From Persicaria tinctoria (lineage: Eukaryota; Streptophyta; Magnoliopsida; Caryophyllales; Polygonaceae), in contig JBANSL010000003.1 of assembly GCA_037127255.1 (NCBI GenBank), positions 19,657,314 through 19,721,313 of the forward strand: a DNA stretch of 64,000 bases. The letters are read 5' to 3'. This document shows positions 11,894-23,351 of this stretch, piece by piece. Under the pieces are notes generated by a model. That model had not been told where the DNA came from, ran no database searches, and worked only from the letters and a program-made list of their open reading frames with translations. The position numbers were made by a program, and so were the translations under genes. Within the stretch, counting starts at the first letter, position 1; each line of letters starts with the position of its first letter.

Positions 11894-12214
11894 TGTTCGA
11901 TTTGAGAAATGAATCGAGATCTAGGAAATGGAAGAAATGGAATTGAGCAGAGCTCGGAGATGAAGGAGAGAGTTTTGGAGGGAAGATCTTTTGGTTTCTT
12001 TCAACTGAATGAATAAGCTCGGATTTACAATATGGGGCTATTTATACACAAGCCCTATACATAAGCCCAAAAGTAGGCCCAATGCTATAACAGAAGAAAA
12101 AGGCCCAAAGTGTCCATCGTCTTCTTCCTTCGCTTTCTGAAGACCAAGGCATTGAACATGGAAGAAGCGATGCTTAGCTTGTATCCAAACACCAACACGA
12201 CAACACGTAACACA
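11894..12214 (-). repeat. 5' LTR of copia copy C
   Basis: Bounded by TG/CA ends: minus-strand end ...ACA next to the primer-binding site, minus-strand start TGTGTTACG at about 12214. It contains a TATAAATA box near 12046-12053 (minus strand), a sensible retroelement promoter. The outer boundary is set only by the TG...CA rule, because the partner LTR is absent. Confidence 0.65.
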
Positions 12215-12282
12215 AAATCCCTCTAAGGGAGGGGAACCCCGCAGAGGAGTTGAAACTAAGCGGAACAACCCCCAGGTCGAAA

Positions 12283-12700
12283 CCTTTAAACTATACAATG
12301 ATAGTACTTGTGATTTCATTATCCGAGACCGAGAATGTTGGCTGATTCATAGGACACGAAAAATTGGGATGTCAAACACCAATTAAAGCGGAAGCACTGG
12401 CATTAAGATATGGGATACAGAAAGTGAAAGAACTTAAAATTCCTAAATTACATATCGAAGGTGATTCTTTGATTATTATAAAACATTTTAGGGACAACTA
12501 GAAACCTTATGAAATTGAGCTAATCATGCCCGATGTCAAAATGCTCCTACAACGAGTTACAAAGGTCTTTTTCTCTCATGTGCCATGGGAGGTCAATAAA
12601 GTTGTTGACAATGTTGCACACTTTTGTCACTTTGCCAAGGGCAAGAGATCTTCAATTATTTAGGTCTTCTTGATCTCATTAGTAAGGATTCTATCGGGTA
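12283..12700 (+). pseudogene. LINE C-terminal RNase H relic
   Basis: Two broken frames read FIIRDRE, then AEALALRYGIQKVKELKIP, LHIEGDSLIIIKHF, a TAG stop, IELIMPDVK, FFSHVPWEVNKVVDNVAH. These correspond to the end of the L1-type LINE ORF2 RNase H also present at 22.25-22.76 kb. Only the last domain survives. Confidence 0.75.
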
Positions 12701-13244
12701 GGTTTTTCTTGTTCCCGAATTTTTACCTAATAATTTTTTTTCCCATGTCTTCATTACCTTTTTTTTAACAAAGTGGAATTTCTTATTATATTTTATATTA
12801 AAAATTTAATTATTTTTTTTATAAAGCAATATTAGATTAAATATATAATTAAATTATTTGATAATTTTGATCATTATTTGAAAATTACTTAAGTTTAATA
12901 TATAATTAAATTATATAATCGCATTTTCGTTCAATAATATTAGATTAAATATATCATGGACAATCAAACAAAATTTAAATGATTTGATACCTATGTAATC
13001 AATTTTAAAGTTGTAATGGGTAAATAACCAAGTTTTTATGGTATATATCTGATTAGGGGTTACTATACCCACTATTAAATTTTCGCTAAATACACGACTA
13101 TTCACCAACTTCCGATATTGATAAACTTTTTTTTGCCTGAAAAAAGTTTACCAAACTCGAACTTCTCGTGTCAGTAGAATAGGCGAATATTCTACCAACA
13201 TGGGATCGAAGGATGGTAAAAATATGCATTTGCCGAATTGCCGA
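12701..13244. other. AT-rich intergenic stretch
   Basis: No coding frame, TIR or RNA gene recognised. It ends in the proximal upstream region of the first NB-ARC gene. Confidence 0.5.
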
Positions 13245-13251
13245 TATAAAA
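13245..13251 (+). promoter_or_regulatory. TATA box upstream of first NB-ARC gene
   Basis: TATAAAA, about 220 bp before the proposed ATG and about 165 bp before an upstream ATG at 13411. Spacing is plausible for a long 5' leader. Confidence 0.4.
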
Positions 13252-13471
13252 CAGTGCATATAGCAACCGGGTATCTGATTTAATGATATTTGAAATTGAA
13301 ACGTTGAGAAGACTTTGTTAAGTCTTCGCTCGTCGTCTGCAGCGACTTGGGAACTTTCCTGGTTTCCGCTCCGTTTCGATTGTTCTTTATCTTCCTCTCT
13401 CATTTACTCCATGGATCTAATCATCCGAGGTATTCGCCTATTCTTCGGGTTTCTGAGATTTCCTCCCTACC

Positions 13472-15065
13472 ATGGATCTTTCATTTTCAGGTATGGTTTG
13501 TGCTCAATTTCTAGTTCCTCGGTTGATTTGAACTATCTAATTTCTCGTTTCTGGAATCAATTCGTCCTGTTTATAGTCATGTTAGGTCAGATGAAGATAT
13601 GTTTGTTAGGCGATTCGCCTTTAATTTGAAAAGATTGTACAAATACTAGGGTAAAAGATGGATGTCACTAGCTAAAAAAGCCCCAATTTTTAAAATCTGT
13701 AAACATTGCTCCAATTTGATCCAGAAAAGGACCTAATTTTACAATATGATCTGGAAGTGGAATGAAAACAATTTCCACATCGTGATTTTAACTAATCATT
13801 CTAGTTAATTTGAACTTGTAGGTTGAGTTTTACTTATCATTTTAATGCTTTGCTATTTATTAGATATTATCACATATGGATCACCATTGCTAGTGTTCTG
13901 GGCGGTCGGCGCGTGGGCAACGAGGTTAATACCTAATGCTCCGGGCGTTTGTGATAAAGTTGAACTGGTAAAGAAGGTACTTAACTTCATCGGTGAAGCT
14001 CCGGAGTGGGTATACTACAACGAGAACCTTGAAGCTGATATGGAATCTCTCAAGAGCCTAAAGGAAAGGTTGCTATGTGTAGAAAAGGATGTTTCCCAGG
14101 AGGTGGAAATGTTGGAGTTTCAGAACAATGCAAAGATGAAGAGAGAAGTTAAGGCTTGGCTGAGAAATGTTAGAAGGATAGATCAAGAAGTTAGAAATTT
14201 AGAGAGCGAGATGGGGCAAACAGGAAGGTTTTCGAGATTCCTGTTTCGGGCATGGATTGGGAGTTGTGTGGAGAAGAAGAAGAAAGAAGTAAACAGGCTA
14301 CTTGAACAAAAAGGAGCTTTCGAACAACGCCCTGTTATTACTGCCCACCGTGTTGGTCGAGAGAAGCTAGTAGTAAGTCAATTGGTGGGTCAATTTGCTC
14401 AAATGAAAAAGGAAGCGATTTGGGGACACCTAAAGTGCCAAGAAGTTAAGATACTTGGAGTTGAGGGAGACCAAGGGATGGGGAAGAGTACTACAATGAG
14501 GCATATATACAATCAAGTTCTAGATGAGACAGAGTTGTTCGATTGTGCATTCTATGTTACCATCAAGGGAGAAAAAAGTGATTATCAACTGCAAACTGCA
14601 ATCGGGAAGGAGCTGGAGCTGTCAGGTTTGGAAGATGAGGATGATGAGACCAGAGTCGTCAGACGGGCAGCGAGGATAGGCAATGCACTGAAGTTAGCCA
14701 AGAGATTTGTGCTTATTTTAGATGGATTAATGTCGCCTTTTGAGCTTCATAATGTGGGGATTCCCCTTGAAAGCAATGGTGGGATTGGGAAACTGGTTAT
14801 GGTTTCTCAGTCCAAAAAGGTCTGTGATAAAATGCTCTGCAGGCCAGTTATCAGACTTGACGAATTGCCTTTTGAAGATGCGAGTGAGTTGTTCATGGAG
14901 ACACTGAAGCCGCAGCCAGGTGCTCTCTCTGAAGAGACTGTACTCATTGCTGAGGATATCATCGGAAAATGCAATGGCGTGCCTATAAGAATCATAGATG
15001 CATCAGTGTCGCTGAGAAATGAGGACGATGTCTCTAACTGGCGGAAAAAGTTAAGTGAGCTATAA
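13472..15065 (+). CDS. Truncated coiled-coil NB-ARC (RPS2/RPS5-like) protein 1, two exons
   Basis: Proposed exon 1 is 13472-13490 (MDLSFS plus one base), intron 13491-13863 (GT..AG), exon 2 is 13864-15065. This gives 406 aa in frame and the same structure as the paralogue at 17.3 kb. A hydrophobic N-terminal segment (LLVFWAVGAWATRL) is followed by a CC domain of the G10/RPS2 kind (EVKAWLRNVRRIDQEV.., CVEKKKKEVNRLLEQ). Then comes NB-ARC: P-loop GDQGMGKSTTM, kinase-2 RFVLILDGL, RNBS-B KLVMVSQSKKVC and a GLPL-like CNGVPIRI. There is no LRR; the protein stops soon after the GLPL region. Kinase-2 has DG instead of DD and the usual TTR sensor reads VSQ, so ATP handling may be altered. An upstream ATG at 13411 could be a uORF or an alternative first exon. 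Likely an immune receptor relative; the function is unproven. Confidence 0.82.
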
Positions 15066-15728
15066 AACAAGCACAGTATTTGTATGATTTACAACACTTC
15101 GTCCCCTGATGAAATCTTTTTTTATGATGCAATTTTTCTTCTAGTAATCCTTATACTGTACTTATAAACATGACAGATATCACTGAAAGTTGCATTTTAA
15201 TCCATTTGAAGTAAAAATTGTCATGTTTCACTGGCTGCGGGCTGCGGCTGCAGGCTGCAGCCATATACATTTGAAGTAAAAATCTTTTTTTATGACTTTA
15301 TTTATGTTGCCTTTAAGTCAAATATTTTTTATAATATTAACAGTTGATTTTGTTTTTATTTTATGATTATACATAATTTATTTTATTGAATTTTTAATTT
15401 AAATCTTTTAATATATCGGTGCAATCGGGTGATAAATTAACTAGTTTTAGACTAAAATAATTTAAAACTTTTGAGACTGGGGAGGGTAATAAGGGTGTGT
15501 TCGGATTCCTAAACTACAAACTTGGAAAGTGTTTGTTTGATAGTATTTACAGTATATTTAAAATAGCGTAAATATAAAATTAAACATCAAATAAATTGTG
15601 TTAACTTAGTATCATATAAAGTTGATTATTGTATTTTAAGTTTAATACAATTGAATGAAACAATTGGTAAGATATTTTATTTTAAATTTACATTATTTTA
15701 AATACGTGCTAATTAAAATATTATAAAC
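15066..15728. other. 3' flank of first NB-ARC gene
   Basis: The first about 150 bp align with the 3' flank of the paralogue (AACAAGCACA..TTTG.ATGATTT, CCCCTGATGAAAT). A GC-rich GGCTGC repeat near 15235-15265 lies between two copies of ATTTGAAGTAAAAAT. The rest is AT-rich with no gene seen. Confidence 0.5.
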
Positions 15729-15731
15729 TTA

Positions 15732-16942
15732 GGGCCCGTTTGGTATAAGAACACAAGGTGAACGGAATGGAAACAATTTTTGTATAGGAAAATATATTTA
15801 GATAAGAGAAGAATGCTATTTTTTGGGTAAACCATGAGATGAGAGAGGTAATGATAAGAGGAGTATAAGAGATATATATGGTAATCCCTTACTCAAATTA
15901 GTAATTGAAATAAGGAGTAACAAAACTAATTTCGTATGCAAAGTTAGAAGAAAAGGGTATTTGAAGAAAAGGATAATGATTAAATTTTTTAACAACGTAT
16001 CTTAAACTTTAATGGGAAAATTGCAAAAAATAGCCTAACCTTTAGGTGTAGTTGCGCTCAATAGCCTGAACTATAAAAAATGCAGAAAATAGCCTCAAGT
16101 ATTTAACTGGTTGCGGAAAATAGCCTCAAGCTACATTAAAATTCAAATAATTACCTTTAAATTCAAATTAATGATAAAAAAAAAGTCTTAAGTTGTCATT
16201 AAATTCAAATTATTTACAAACCATCTCCAAAACAATTTTTATTTAAAAAAATCATCACTTCTTATATAAAAAAAAGGTCTAAATAATTTTTATTCCTAAA
16301 ATCTACCACTTCTCATAAATTTTTGTTCTCACTAATTCATTATTAGCTAAATTCATCATTAAATTAATTACAAAAACTAGCTTATACCATATAAATTTTG
16401 TAAATAAATAAATTTAAAAAAAAATCTAAGTAATTGTGAATAGAAGTTATTAAATCAATTGTAAATAGAAGCTTAAGTATTTATTTACTTTTAATGATAT
16501 GTAAATAATCTAATTAATTTTTTAGAATAATAAATTTAAATTATATTTATATGGTTTGAGATAGTTTTTATAATTAATTTAGCTATGAGTTTAGATAACA
16601 ACAATTAAGTGTAACCTTTTTTTTATATAAGAAGTGATGATTTTTTTAAATAAAAATTGTTTTGGAGAAGGTTTGTAATTAATTTGAATTTAATGACAAC
16701 TTAAGACTTTTTTTTATCATTAATTTGAATTTAAAGGTAATTATTTGAATTTTAATGTAGCTTGAGGCTATTTTCCGCAACCAGTTAAATACTTGAGACT
16801 ATTTTCTGCATTTTTTATAGTTCAGGCTATTGAGCGCAACTACCCCTAAAGGTTAGGCTATTTTTTGCAATTTTCCCAACTTTAATTGGACTACCTTCGT
16901 GTTCTTTCCTTTACCTTTTCAAAATTTCAACCAAACCAGGCC
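15732..16942. mobile_element. Harbinger/Tourist-like element with nested MITE
   Basis: Ends GGGCCCGTTTGG and (inverted) GGCCTGGTTTGG, flanked by TTA at 15729-15731 and 16943-16945, the TWA target duplication of PIF/Harbinger elements. No transposase ORF. A foldback MITE at 16014-16877 is nested inside; without it the element is about 340 bp. Confidence 0.65.
16014..16877. mobile_element. Mutator-type foldback MITE
   Basis: Flanked by a perfect 9-bp duplication AACTTTAAT (16005-16013 and 16878-16886), the Mutator size. The arms are long inverted repeats starting GGGAAAATTGCAAAAAATAG. They match nearly base for base over at least 260 bp, around an AT-rich centre. As RNA it would form a very long hairpin. 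No ORF. Confidence 0.88.
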
Positions 16943-17258
16943 TTAATTAATTTAGAATTCAAACAAACCCTTAAGTTCCAATGTGGCGCGGCCATGAGTC
17001 GCGCAGATGAGAGAAATCATGACCGTCCGATTGAAGGGCATCGAACGGCCCCAATAAGTCCACATTTGATCCCGTTTCTTATGTTTGAAACTGAAGTGAA
17101 AGGTTGATTGCGACATTTGGAACTTTCCTGGTTTCTACCTCTTCCAAACTTTCGTGGTTTCTTCCTTTCTCTCTCTTTCTAGTCTCTCTTTTACACCATG
17201 GATCTAGTCACAGGAGGCATTCGCCTTTTCTTTGTGTTTCCGAGATTTCCTCCTCACC

Positions 17259-18897
17259 ATGGATTTTTCACTTTCAGGTATGTTCGGTGCTCGGTTGATT
17301 TTATCTTCGCTCCATTTACTCCTCAAATTTCTCCATTGTAAATTTCTAGTTCCTCGGTTGATTTTGAACTAGCTAATATCGTTTCTGGAATCAATTTGTC
17401 CGGCTTGTAGTCATGTTAATTTCAGATCGATAGATGTTAATTTGGTGATTTTACTGATTTGCCTTCAATTTGGAAAGATTATACAAATTCAAATGTCAAT
17501 GGTGGACGCTAACTGCCTAAAAAAGCCGTATTTTTTTTTTTCCAGAAAACAAGGAAATTGAGTGAATTTACGATCTGAGCTTGAACCGGAACAAAAACAA
17601 TTTCCAGATTGTGTAGGCAATTAGAACGAAAGCAAATTGATTATCTTGTAGGTTGAGTTTCACTTCTCATTTAATGCTTTGCTATTTATTAGATCTTGCC
17701 ATAGCTGGAGCAAGAGATATGCTAATGATCTGGGCAGTAGGCGCAGTTGCTTGGAGGTTAATACCTAATGTTCAGAGCGTTTGTGATAAAATTGAACTTG
17801 GAAAGAAGGTGCTTAACTTCATTGGCGAGGCACCGGAGTGGGTAAACTATGAAAAAAATCTTGAAGATGATATAAAATCTCTCAAGAGAGAAATGGAGAC
17901 ATTGCTGTGTGTAAAAGGGGATGTTTGCCGGGAGGTGAAAACGTTGGAGTTTCGAAACAATATGAAGAGGAAGAGAGAAGTTGAGGTTTGGGTGAAAAAT
18001 GTTAGAAAGAGGAATCAAGAAGTTAGAAATGTAGATAGAGAGATGGGGCAAACAAGAAGGTTTTCAAAGTTCCTGTTCCGCGCATGGATTGGGAGTTGTG
18101 TGGAGAAGAAGAAGAAAGAAGTAAGCATGCTACTTGAGCAAAAAAGAGGTTTTGAACATCAGCTTGTTATTAATGCCCACGGTGTTGGTCGAGAGAGGCT
18201 ACTAGTTGGTCAATTGGTGGGTCAAGTTGCTAAAATGAGAAAGGAAGAGATTTGGGGACACCTAACCAGCCAAGAAGTTAACATACTTGGAGTTGAGGGA
18301 GGCCCAGGGATGGGAAAGAGTACTACAATGATGCATATATACAATCAAGTTCTAGATGAGCCAAGGTTGTTCAATTGTGCATTCTATGTTACCATCAAGG
18401 AAGAAAGCAGTGTTTATCAACTGCAAACTGCAATCGGGAGGGAGCTGAAGCTGTCGGATTTGGAAGATGAGGATGATGAGACCAGAGTCATCAGACGGGC
18501 AGCGAAGATATATAGAGCACTGAAGGCAGCCAAGAAATTTGTGCTTATTTTAGATGGATTAATGGAGTCTTTTGAGCTTGATAAAGTGGGGATCCCAGAT
18601 AAAAGCAATGGTGGGATCGGGAAACTGGTTGTGGTTTCTCAGTCCATAAAGGTCTGTCGTAGAATGCTCTGCAATCCAGTTATCGGACTCAACGCATTGC
18701 CTTTTGAAGATGCGAGTGAGTTGTTCATGGAGACGCTGAAGCTGCAGCCAGGTGATCTCTCCCTAGAGACTAAACTCATTGCTGATGAGATCATCCGAAG
18801 ATGCAATGGCGTGCCTAGAAGAATCATAGAGGCATCAGAGTCGCTGAGAAATGAGGATGATATCTCTAATTGGAGGAAAAAGTTGAGTGATCTCTAA
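17259..18897 (+). CDS. Truncated coiled-coil NB-ARC (RPS2/RPS5-like) protein 2, two exons
   Basis: Exon 1 is 17259-17277 (MDFSLS plus one base; donor GTATGT), intron 17278-17692, exon 2 is 17693-18897, giving 407 aa. It is a close paralogue of the gene at 13.5 kb in coding and flanking sequence. Residues about 15-29 (DMLMIWAVGAVAWRL) are hydrophobic and could anchor to a membrane. Residues about 40-165 form a CC domain. The NB-ARC P-loop GPGMGKST is at about 210-217, kinase-2 FVLILDGL at about 289-296, RNBS-B LVVVSQSIKVC at about 318-328 and GLPL-like CNGVPRRI at about 377-384. It ends at 407 with no ARC2/MHD or LRR region. Like its twin it has DG for DD and Q for the sensor Arg. Both copies keep an open frame, arguing for retained function or recent duplication. 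Confidence 0.84.
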
Positions 18898-19237
18898 AAC
18901 AAGCACAATATTTGGATGATTTGCTCCCCTGATGAAATATTTTCTCTAATGCTATTTTTCTCCTTGTAATGCTTGTACTGTACGTCTAACCGGTTCTGAA
19001 GGTAGTCTTGTTTGTAAGTTCATCCATTCGACATGAATGAAAATTGTTTGTATTCATATAGCTCGTACTCTTGCCCTCTAAATTATGTATATTTAGATAG
19101 GCCGGGTTAGACTTTAGAGTAATAGTATAAATATTGAGATTTGTGAAACCTATATTGGAAGTGGGAGTATAATACAGGGATGAACTTTTTAGCCGGGCCT
19201 AACAAGACTTTTCTCTCTACGCTCACATACATATCTA
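18898..19237. repeat. 3' flank of second NB-ARC gene; repeated elsewhere in the window
   Basis: Non-coding. The stretch from 19045 (TTGTTTGTATTCATATAG, then CTCGTAC, CCCTCT) recurs at 30311 and 53162. The part GAGATTTGTGAAACC at 19138 with TATATTGGAAGTGGGAG recurs near 53660 and 61838. It therefore marks paralogous copies of this locus. Confidence 0.7.
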
Positions 19238-19247
19238 TCTATACTAA

Positions 19248-20139
19248 GACCATCCGCAAACATAGGGTAATCTTTTTTTTTTCTCATCTTTCTATCATAA
19301 CTTTACAACTCATTTATTTTTTTTTGTTTAAAATAATTTTCACTTTTTTCTACCTCTTCCTAAAAGGTTTTCTCTACAACAATTGGAAACCTCTTTTACA
19401 TCTTTTCAAATTTATTTTCAATTTTTCTTTTCATTTATATCTTTCCCTTTATTATAGGTGTATCGTCATATATTATTGTGAATTATTTTTATTTATAATT
19501 TTATAAATAAATAAAAATAGCAAGTACTAAATATAAATATATTTTATTAAATCTAAATTAAAATATAAAAAAAAAAAGTTAAAAACCCAGAGAATGCTCA
19601 AAATGTTGTTGGTTTGGAAAAAAAAAGAATAGGATTGTACACATTGGTAGGATTATGTGGAATATAATTTGGATATTCGGGTGTTGGAGAATTGTTAAGC
19701 ATTTGTAACATCACTTGAAATTGAGGATTTTTGAGAAGATTTGGATCAAAAGGCATATTTGAAATGGGTGGAGTATTTGGATTATTGTGATACATGGTTA
19801 AGAAAATAGGTGCAACTACAAGTCTACAATAGATCAAGATGAGGGTATATATAGGGTAAAATTAGGCTCAAATTATAGAAAAAAATAAAATTAAACCAAT
19901 GAGATATTTTATTTTAAAAAATAATGAAATATAAATATATTTTTATTTCATTTTAAATCATATTACAATTAATAAATTTAAATGGAAAAAATATCATCCT
20001 ACTTTATCATAAATAAATAAAAGAAAAAGAAAATTAGAAAAGGGAAGAGGTTACCTCTCTCTATTAAGGTAAAGGCTATAACCATGTGCTTACCTATTAG
20101 CAACCTTAAGGTAAGTAAAACTCATGGTTGCTCATGCTC
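19248..20139. mobile_element. PIF/Harbinger derivative inside a LINE target duplication
   Basis: Ends GACCATCCGCAAACATAGGG and (inverted) GAGCATGAGCAACCATGAG, about 70% alike, flanked by TAA at 19245-19247 and 20140-20142. Internally deleted: it keeps only the start of one element ORF (see 19598-19795). It splits the 5' target duplication of the LINE that follows. Confidence 0.8.
19598..19795 (-). pseudogene. N-terminal fragment of a Harbinger accessory (Myb/trihelix-like) ORF
   Basis: Sixty-five codons from an ATG: MYHNNPNTPPISNMPFDPN, then Asn/Pro/Gln-rich sequence with QFQVMLQML. This composition is typical of the N terminus of the plant Harbinger ORF beside the transposase (often labelled NAM-associated or GST-T3-like). 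The DNA-binding domain is missing. Confidence 0.45.
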
Positions 20140-20147
20140 TAATTAAC

Positions 20148-22801
20148 CCAGATAAACCACACATTTATTATCCTGCTACCAAAATGTGATAACCCATCTA
20201 CAACAAAAAACTATAGACCAATTAGCTTATGCTCGACTATATATAAGCTAATTTCAAAAATCATTACTGATTGTCTAAAAGGTGTGATTGGGAAGCACAT
20301 ACATCCATTACAAGGAGCTTTTGTATCTGATCGAGCAATTCAGGACAATATACTAATAGCACATGAGATTTTCCACACATTCAAAAATAGAAAAGGAAGT
20401 GAAGGATGGATGTCGATAAAACTAGACATGGAAAAAGCATACAATCGAGTTGACTGGGACTTCTCTTTTCAAGTCCTGAGTAAATTCGGTCTCCACCCAA
20501 CTTTTATTGGATGGATAAAAGAATGTGTACAAACAGTCTCATTTTCAGTTTTGGTAAACAATGGACCTACTGACTTGTTTAAACCAACTAGAGGAATCAG
20601 ACAAGGCGATTCGTTGTCTCCTTTTCTATTCATCTTGGGTTCTGAAATCCTTTCCAGAAAATTACAGGTCGAGGCCTCAGGGGGCTCTGGCACCGTTGGC
20701 TTTAAATTCGACAGGGACGATCTCACTATACCTTTCATTTCTTTTGCGGATGATATCATGATCTTTGCAAGAGCCACATCAACTGCAAGCGAAAATATCA
20801 GAAAAATTATCGATGAACACTGCAAGTTTTCGGGCCAAAAGGTTAATTTTCACAAATCCTCATTCCAAACAACTAGTGGTGTACCTAGAACTAGAGTTCA
20901 AGAACTAGCGTGGAGTCTACAAATTCCACATACAAGATCACTAGAAACCTATTTGGGATGTCCCATTATTAATGGAAAGGTGAATCGTGAGACCTTTGAA
21001 GGAATTGTATGCAAATCAAAAGATCAACTTTCTAAATGGAGGGCGAATGCCCTCTCCCAACAGGGCAGAGCCGTACATACTAATCAATTCAAATCTCTCG
21101 TCAAAACCTCTTTACACAACGCAAAGCTTTATGTTGCCGACCAATATACACAAAGACCTAGACCAAATCAACAGAACTTTTTTCTAGAATAAAGACCTTC
21201 AACAAAAACCACTTATAAGCTGGGATAGAATCCGCAAGCCAAAAAACAAAGGTGGAATCGGGCTTCGAAAATCGAAGGATATGAATGAGGCGCTACAAAT
21301 GAAATTATTGTGGAAAATTCTTGCCGAACCTAATAACTACTAGGTAAAATTGATAAGATACAAATACATGAAAACCACGGAGCTTCTACAATATAACATA
21401 AAAGGCTATACATCTTGGCAGTGGAGAAACTTATGTCGACTCATAGAGAAATTCAAAAAAGGCCTTATCTGGTCTGTAGGAGATGGAAGATCAATTAAAT
21501 TATGGACAGACAATTGGGTGTCAACGACCCCTCTTCTAGGAAAGATAAACACACTCCAAAGAGTCAATATTAATCAAAAGGTTAGCGACTATATTATGAA
21601 TGGAAAATGGTGGATTGAGAAACTGAAACTTGAATTTGATAACATAATCGTAAAGGAAATAACAGATACTCCCCTCCCTGTCTCGTCATTTCCAGATAGA
21701 CTTTTCTGGCAGCCGGATAGAGAGGATTGGTTCACAACAGCAAGTGCACTAAAACTCATTACAAATTCTGACAATGGGACTGACGACCACAACTCATGGA
21801 TATGGAAACTAAATATTCCCCCAAAGATTAAAAATTTCATGTGGAAATTAGTTCAAAAAGGGACTTCCAACAACTTCTCGACTATCTCAGAGGGGTGTTT
21901 CTGTCCCGGCTCCCTTTCAAATGTGTAACCACCATTTTGAAGACGATGTACATTTGTTTTTGGAATGTTGTCTCGTAAAATATCCTTCCTTGCAGGTACA
22001 TTCGATCCAAAACATCGCACCCAACATACTAAGGAACACAAGAGATATTAAAGTGATCATGAGTATATTAGGAGATAAATTAAATACCATAGAAAAAGAA
22101 TCACTAAGCTTTTAAATGGTGGACCATTTGGTTCTACAGAAATCAGGTAACCTTTCGAGATAACCACATACCATCAAACATAGAAACACAATTCTTCGTC
22201 AACTCACTCCAAGAGAACTGGAGAAAGGCATGTAAACAAGAGGAAGATGCAGGAAATTGAACCTACAAAGAACAAATCAAAAATAAAATGGAGAAAACCG
22301 AGGATTGGTTTCATGAAACTAAACTTCGATGGATCTTCTTCACTAAAGGACGAAAGTAAAACGGGGTATATTATCCGTGATTGGGAAGGGAAACCTTTGA
22401 CTTTGGGATACAATCATATAGGCAACCAGATGCCTCTTATGGCAGAAGTCATCGCCTTGAGAGAAGGTTTAATTAAAGTTAGAGAACTTCAGATAAGAAA
22501 ACTCGAGATTGAAGAAGACACACAAATCATCATCAACCACCTCGCGAATAAAGGGAAATGTCCATGGGAAATTGAACTGACTATGGGAGATATCAAAACA
22601 ATCCTTCAACACTTTCAAGAAGTATCATTCTCGCATGTCCCCCGCATTGGAAATAGAGTGGCTGATAAGGTTGCACACATTAGCCGTTCTATGTGGGGAC
22701 ATGCTCTTGCAACAAATTCAGGTCTCTTAGACCTCATCCGTCAGGATGCGATCGGCTAGGCCTCTGCCAACCGAAATCTTTCCTTATCAAAAAAAAAAAA
22801 A
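20148..22801 (+). pseudogene. 5'-truncated L1-type LINE ORF2 (RT to RNase H)
   Basis: Starts inside RT (NYRPISLCSTIYKLISK) and continues DNILIAHEIFH, KLDMEKAYNRVDW, GIRQGDSLSPFLFIL and the catalytic FADDIMIFA. A frameshift follows near 21180 and a TAG near 21341. Then come the thumb and zf-RVT region (WIWKLNIPPKIKNFMWKL) and an RNase H (LNFDGSSSLKDESKTGYIIRD, EVIALREGL, VPRIGNRVADKVAH) ending at 22759. A poly-A run at 22788-22802 follows. The 3' target copy ATCTATACTAATTAAC is at 22802-22817. Its 5' partner is split: 19237-19247 plus 20143-20147, with the Harbinger derivative between. Confidence 0.88.
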
Positions 22802-22817
22802 ATCTATACTAATTAAC

Positions 22818-23349
22818 TAGAAGCAGAGGAGTATTAGGTGGCTTTACAAGAGGACTCAGATCCACATGTTAGAACTAAGACATGACATGCCATGTCATTT
22901 CTTACTTCAATTTTTTGCTACTTAACACCCACTTATCACCTGATAATCTCTACTAACCTCTTCTCAATTACACCCCACTCACTCCACTATCAAGCTATTT
23001 ATTTAATTACTAAGAAATAAAATGAATGATATAATTAAGGAGTAAAACTATATGATATACTTTTTTCTATAGTTTATTTCCAATTGATAATATTATAATA
23101 AAATAAAATATTTTTTAAAATAAAAAAATATTTAGAATTTTATGATTAACCCTCCTATATTTATAATCAATGGAGTTTATGATTGATCCACCTATATTTT
23201 TTTTAAAAAAACTAAAGGCCTTTTATTTTATTTTGAATGCATTAGCTCCTAGAGTTTACGCATAGTACAACCCTATGATTTTTCTTCATTTTTATGTTCT
23301 AATTGTATTTTCATAAGCACATACTGTATTATAAAAACCTATAATCAAT
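22818..23349. other. Intergenic, AT-rich
   Basis: No gene seen. The right part (from about 23230, GAATGCATTAGC) begins a direct duplication with 24475 onward. Confidence 0.5.
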
Positions 23350-23351
23350 TA

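Larger units (their letters stand above)
7425..12214 (-). mobile_element. Minus-strand Ty1/copia element, 3' truncated and interrupted (copy C)
   Basis: Right to left: LTR 11894-12214, primer-binding site, gag, protease, integrase, then the N-terminal part of RT ending near 7425. A solo LTR of another family interrupts it at 8087-9042. The 3' half of RT, RNase H and the second LTR are missing from the window. The coding part has two frameshifts and one stop, so the element is dead. Confidence 0.85.

Noticed and set aside
13845..13863. Starting the first NB-ARC protein at the ATG at 13845
   Set aside because: This ATG lies in TTTAATGCTTTGCTATTTATTAG, which looks like a branch-point/pyrimidine tract and acceptor, shared with copy 2; the 19-nt exon gives a consistent frame in both genes.
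15209..15284. ATTTGAAGTAAAAAT direct repeats flanking a GGCTGC-rich block as a transposon insertion
   Set aside because: The block is only about 45 bp, with no TIRs; more likely slippage or filler DNA.
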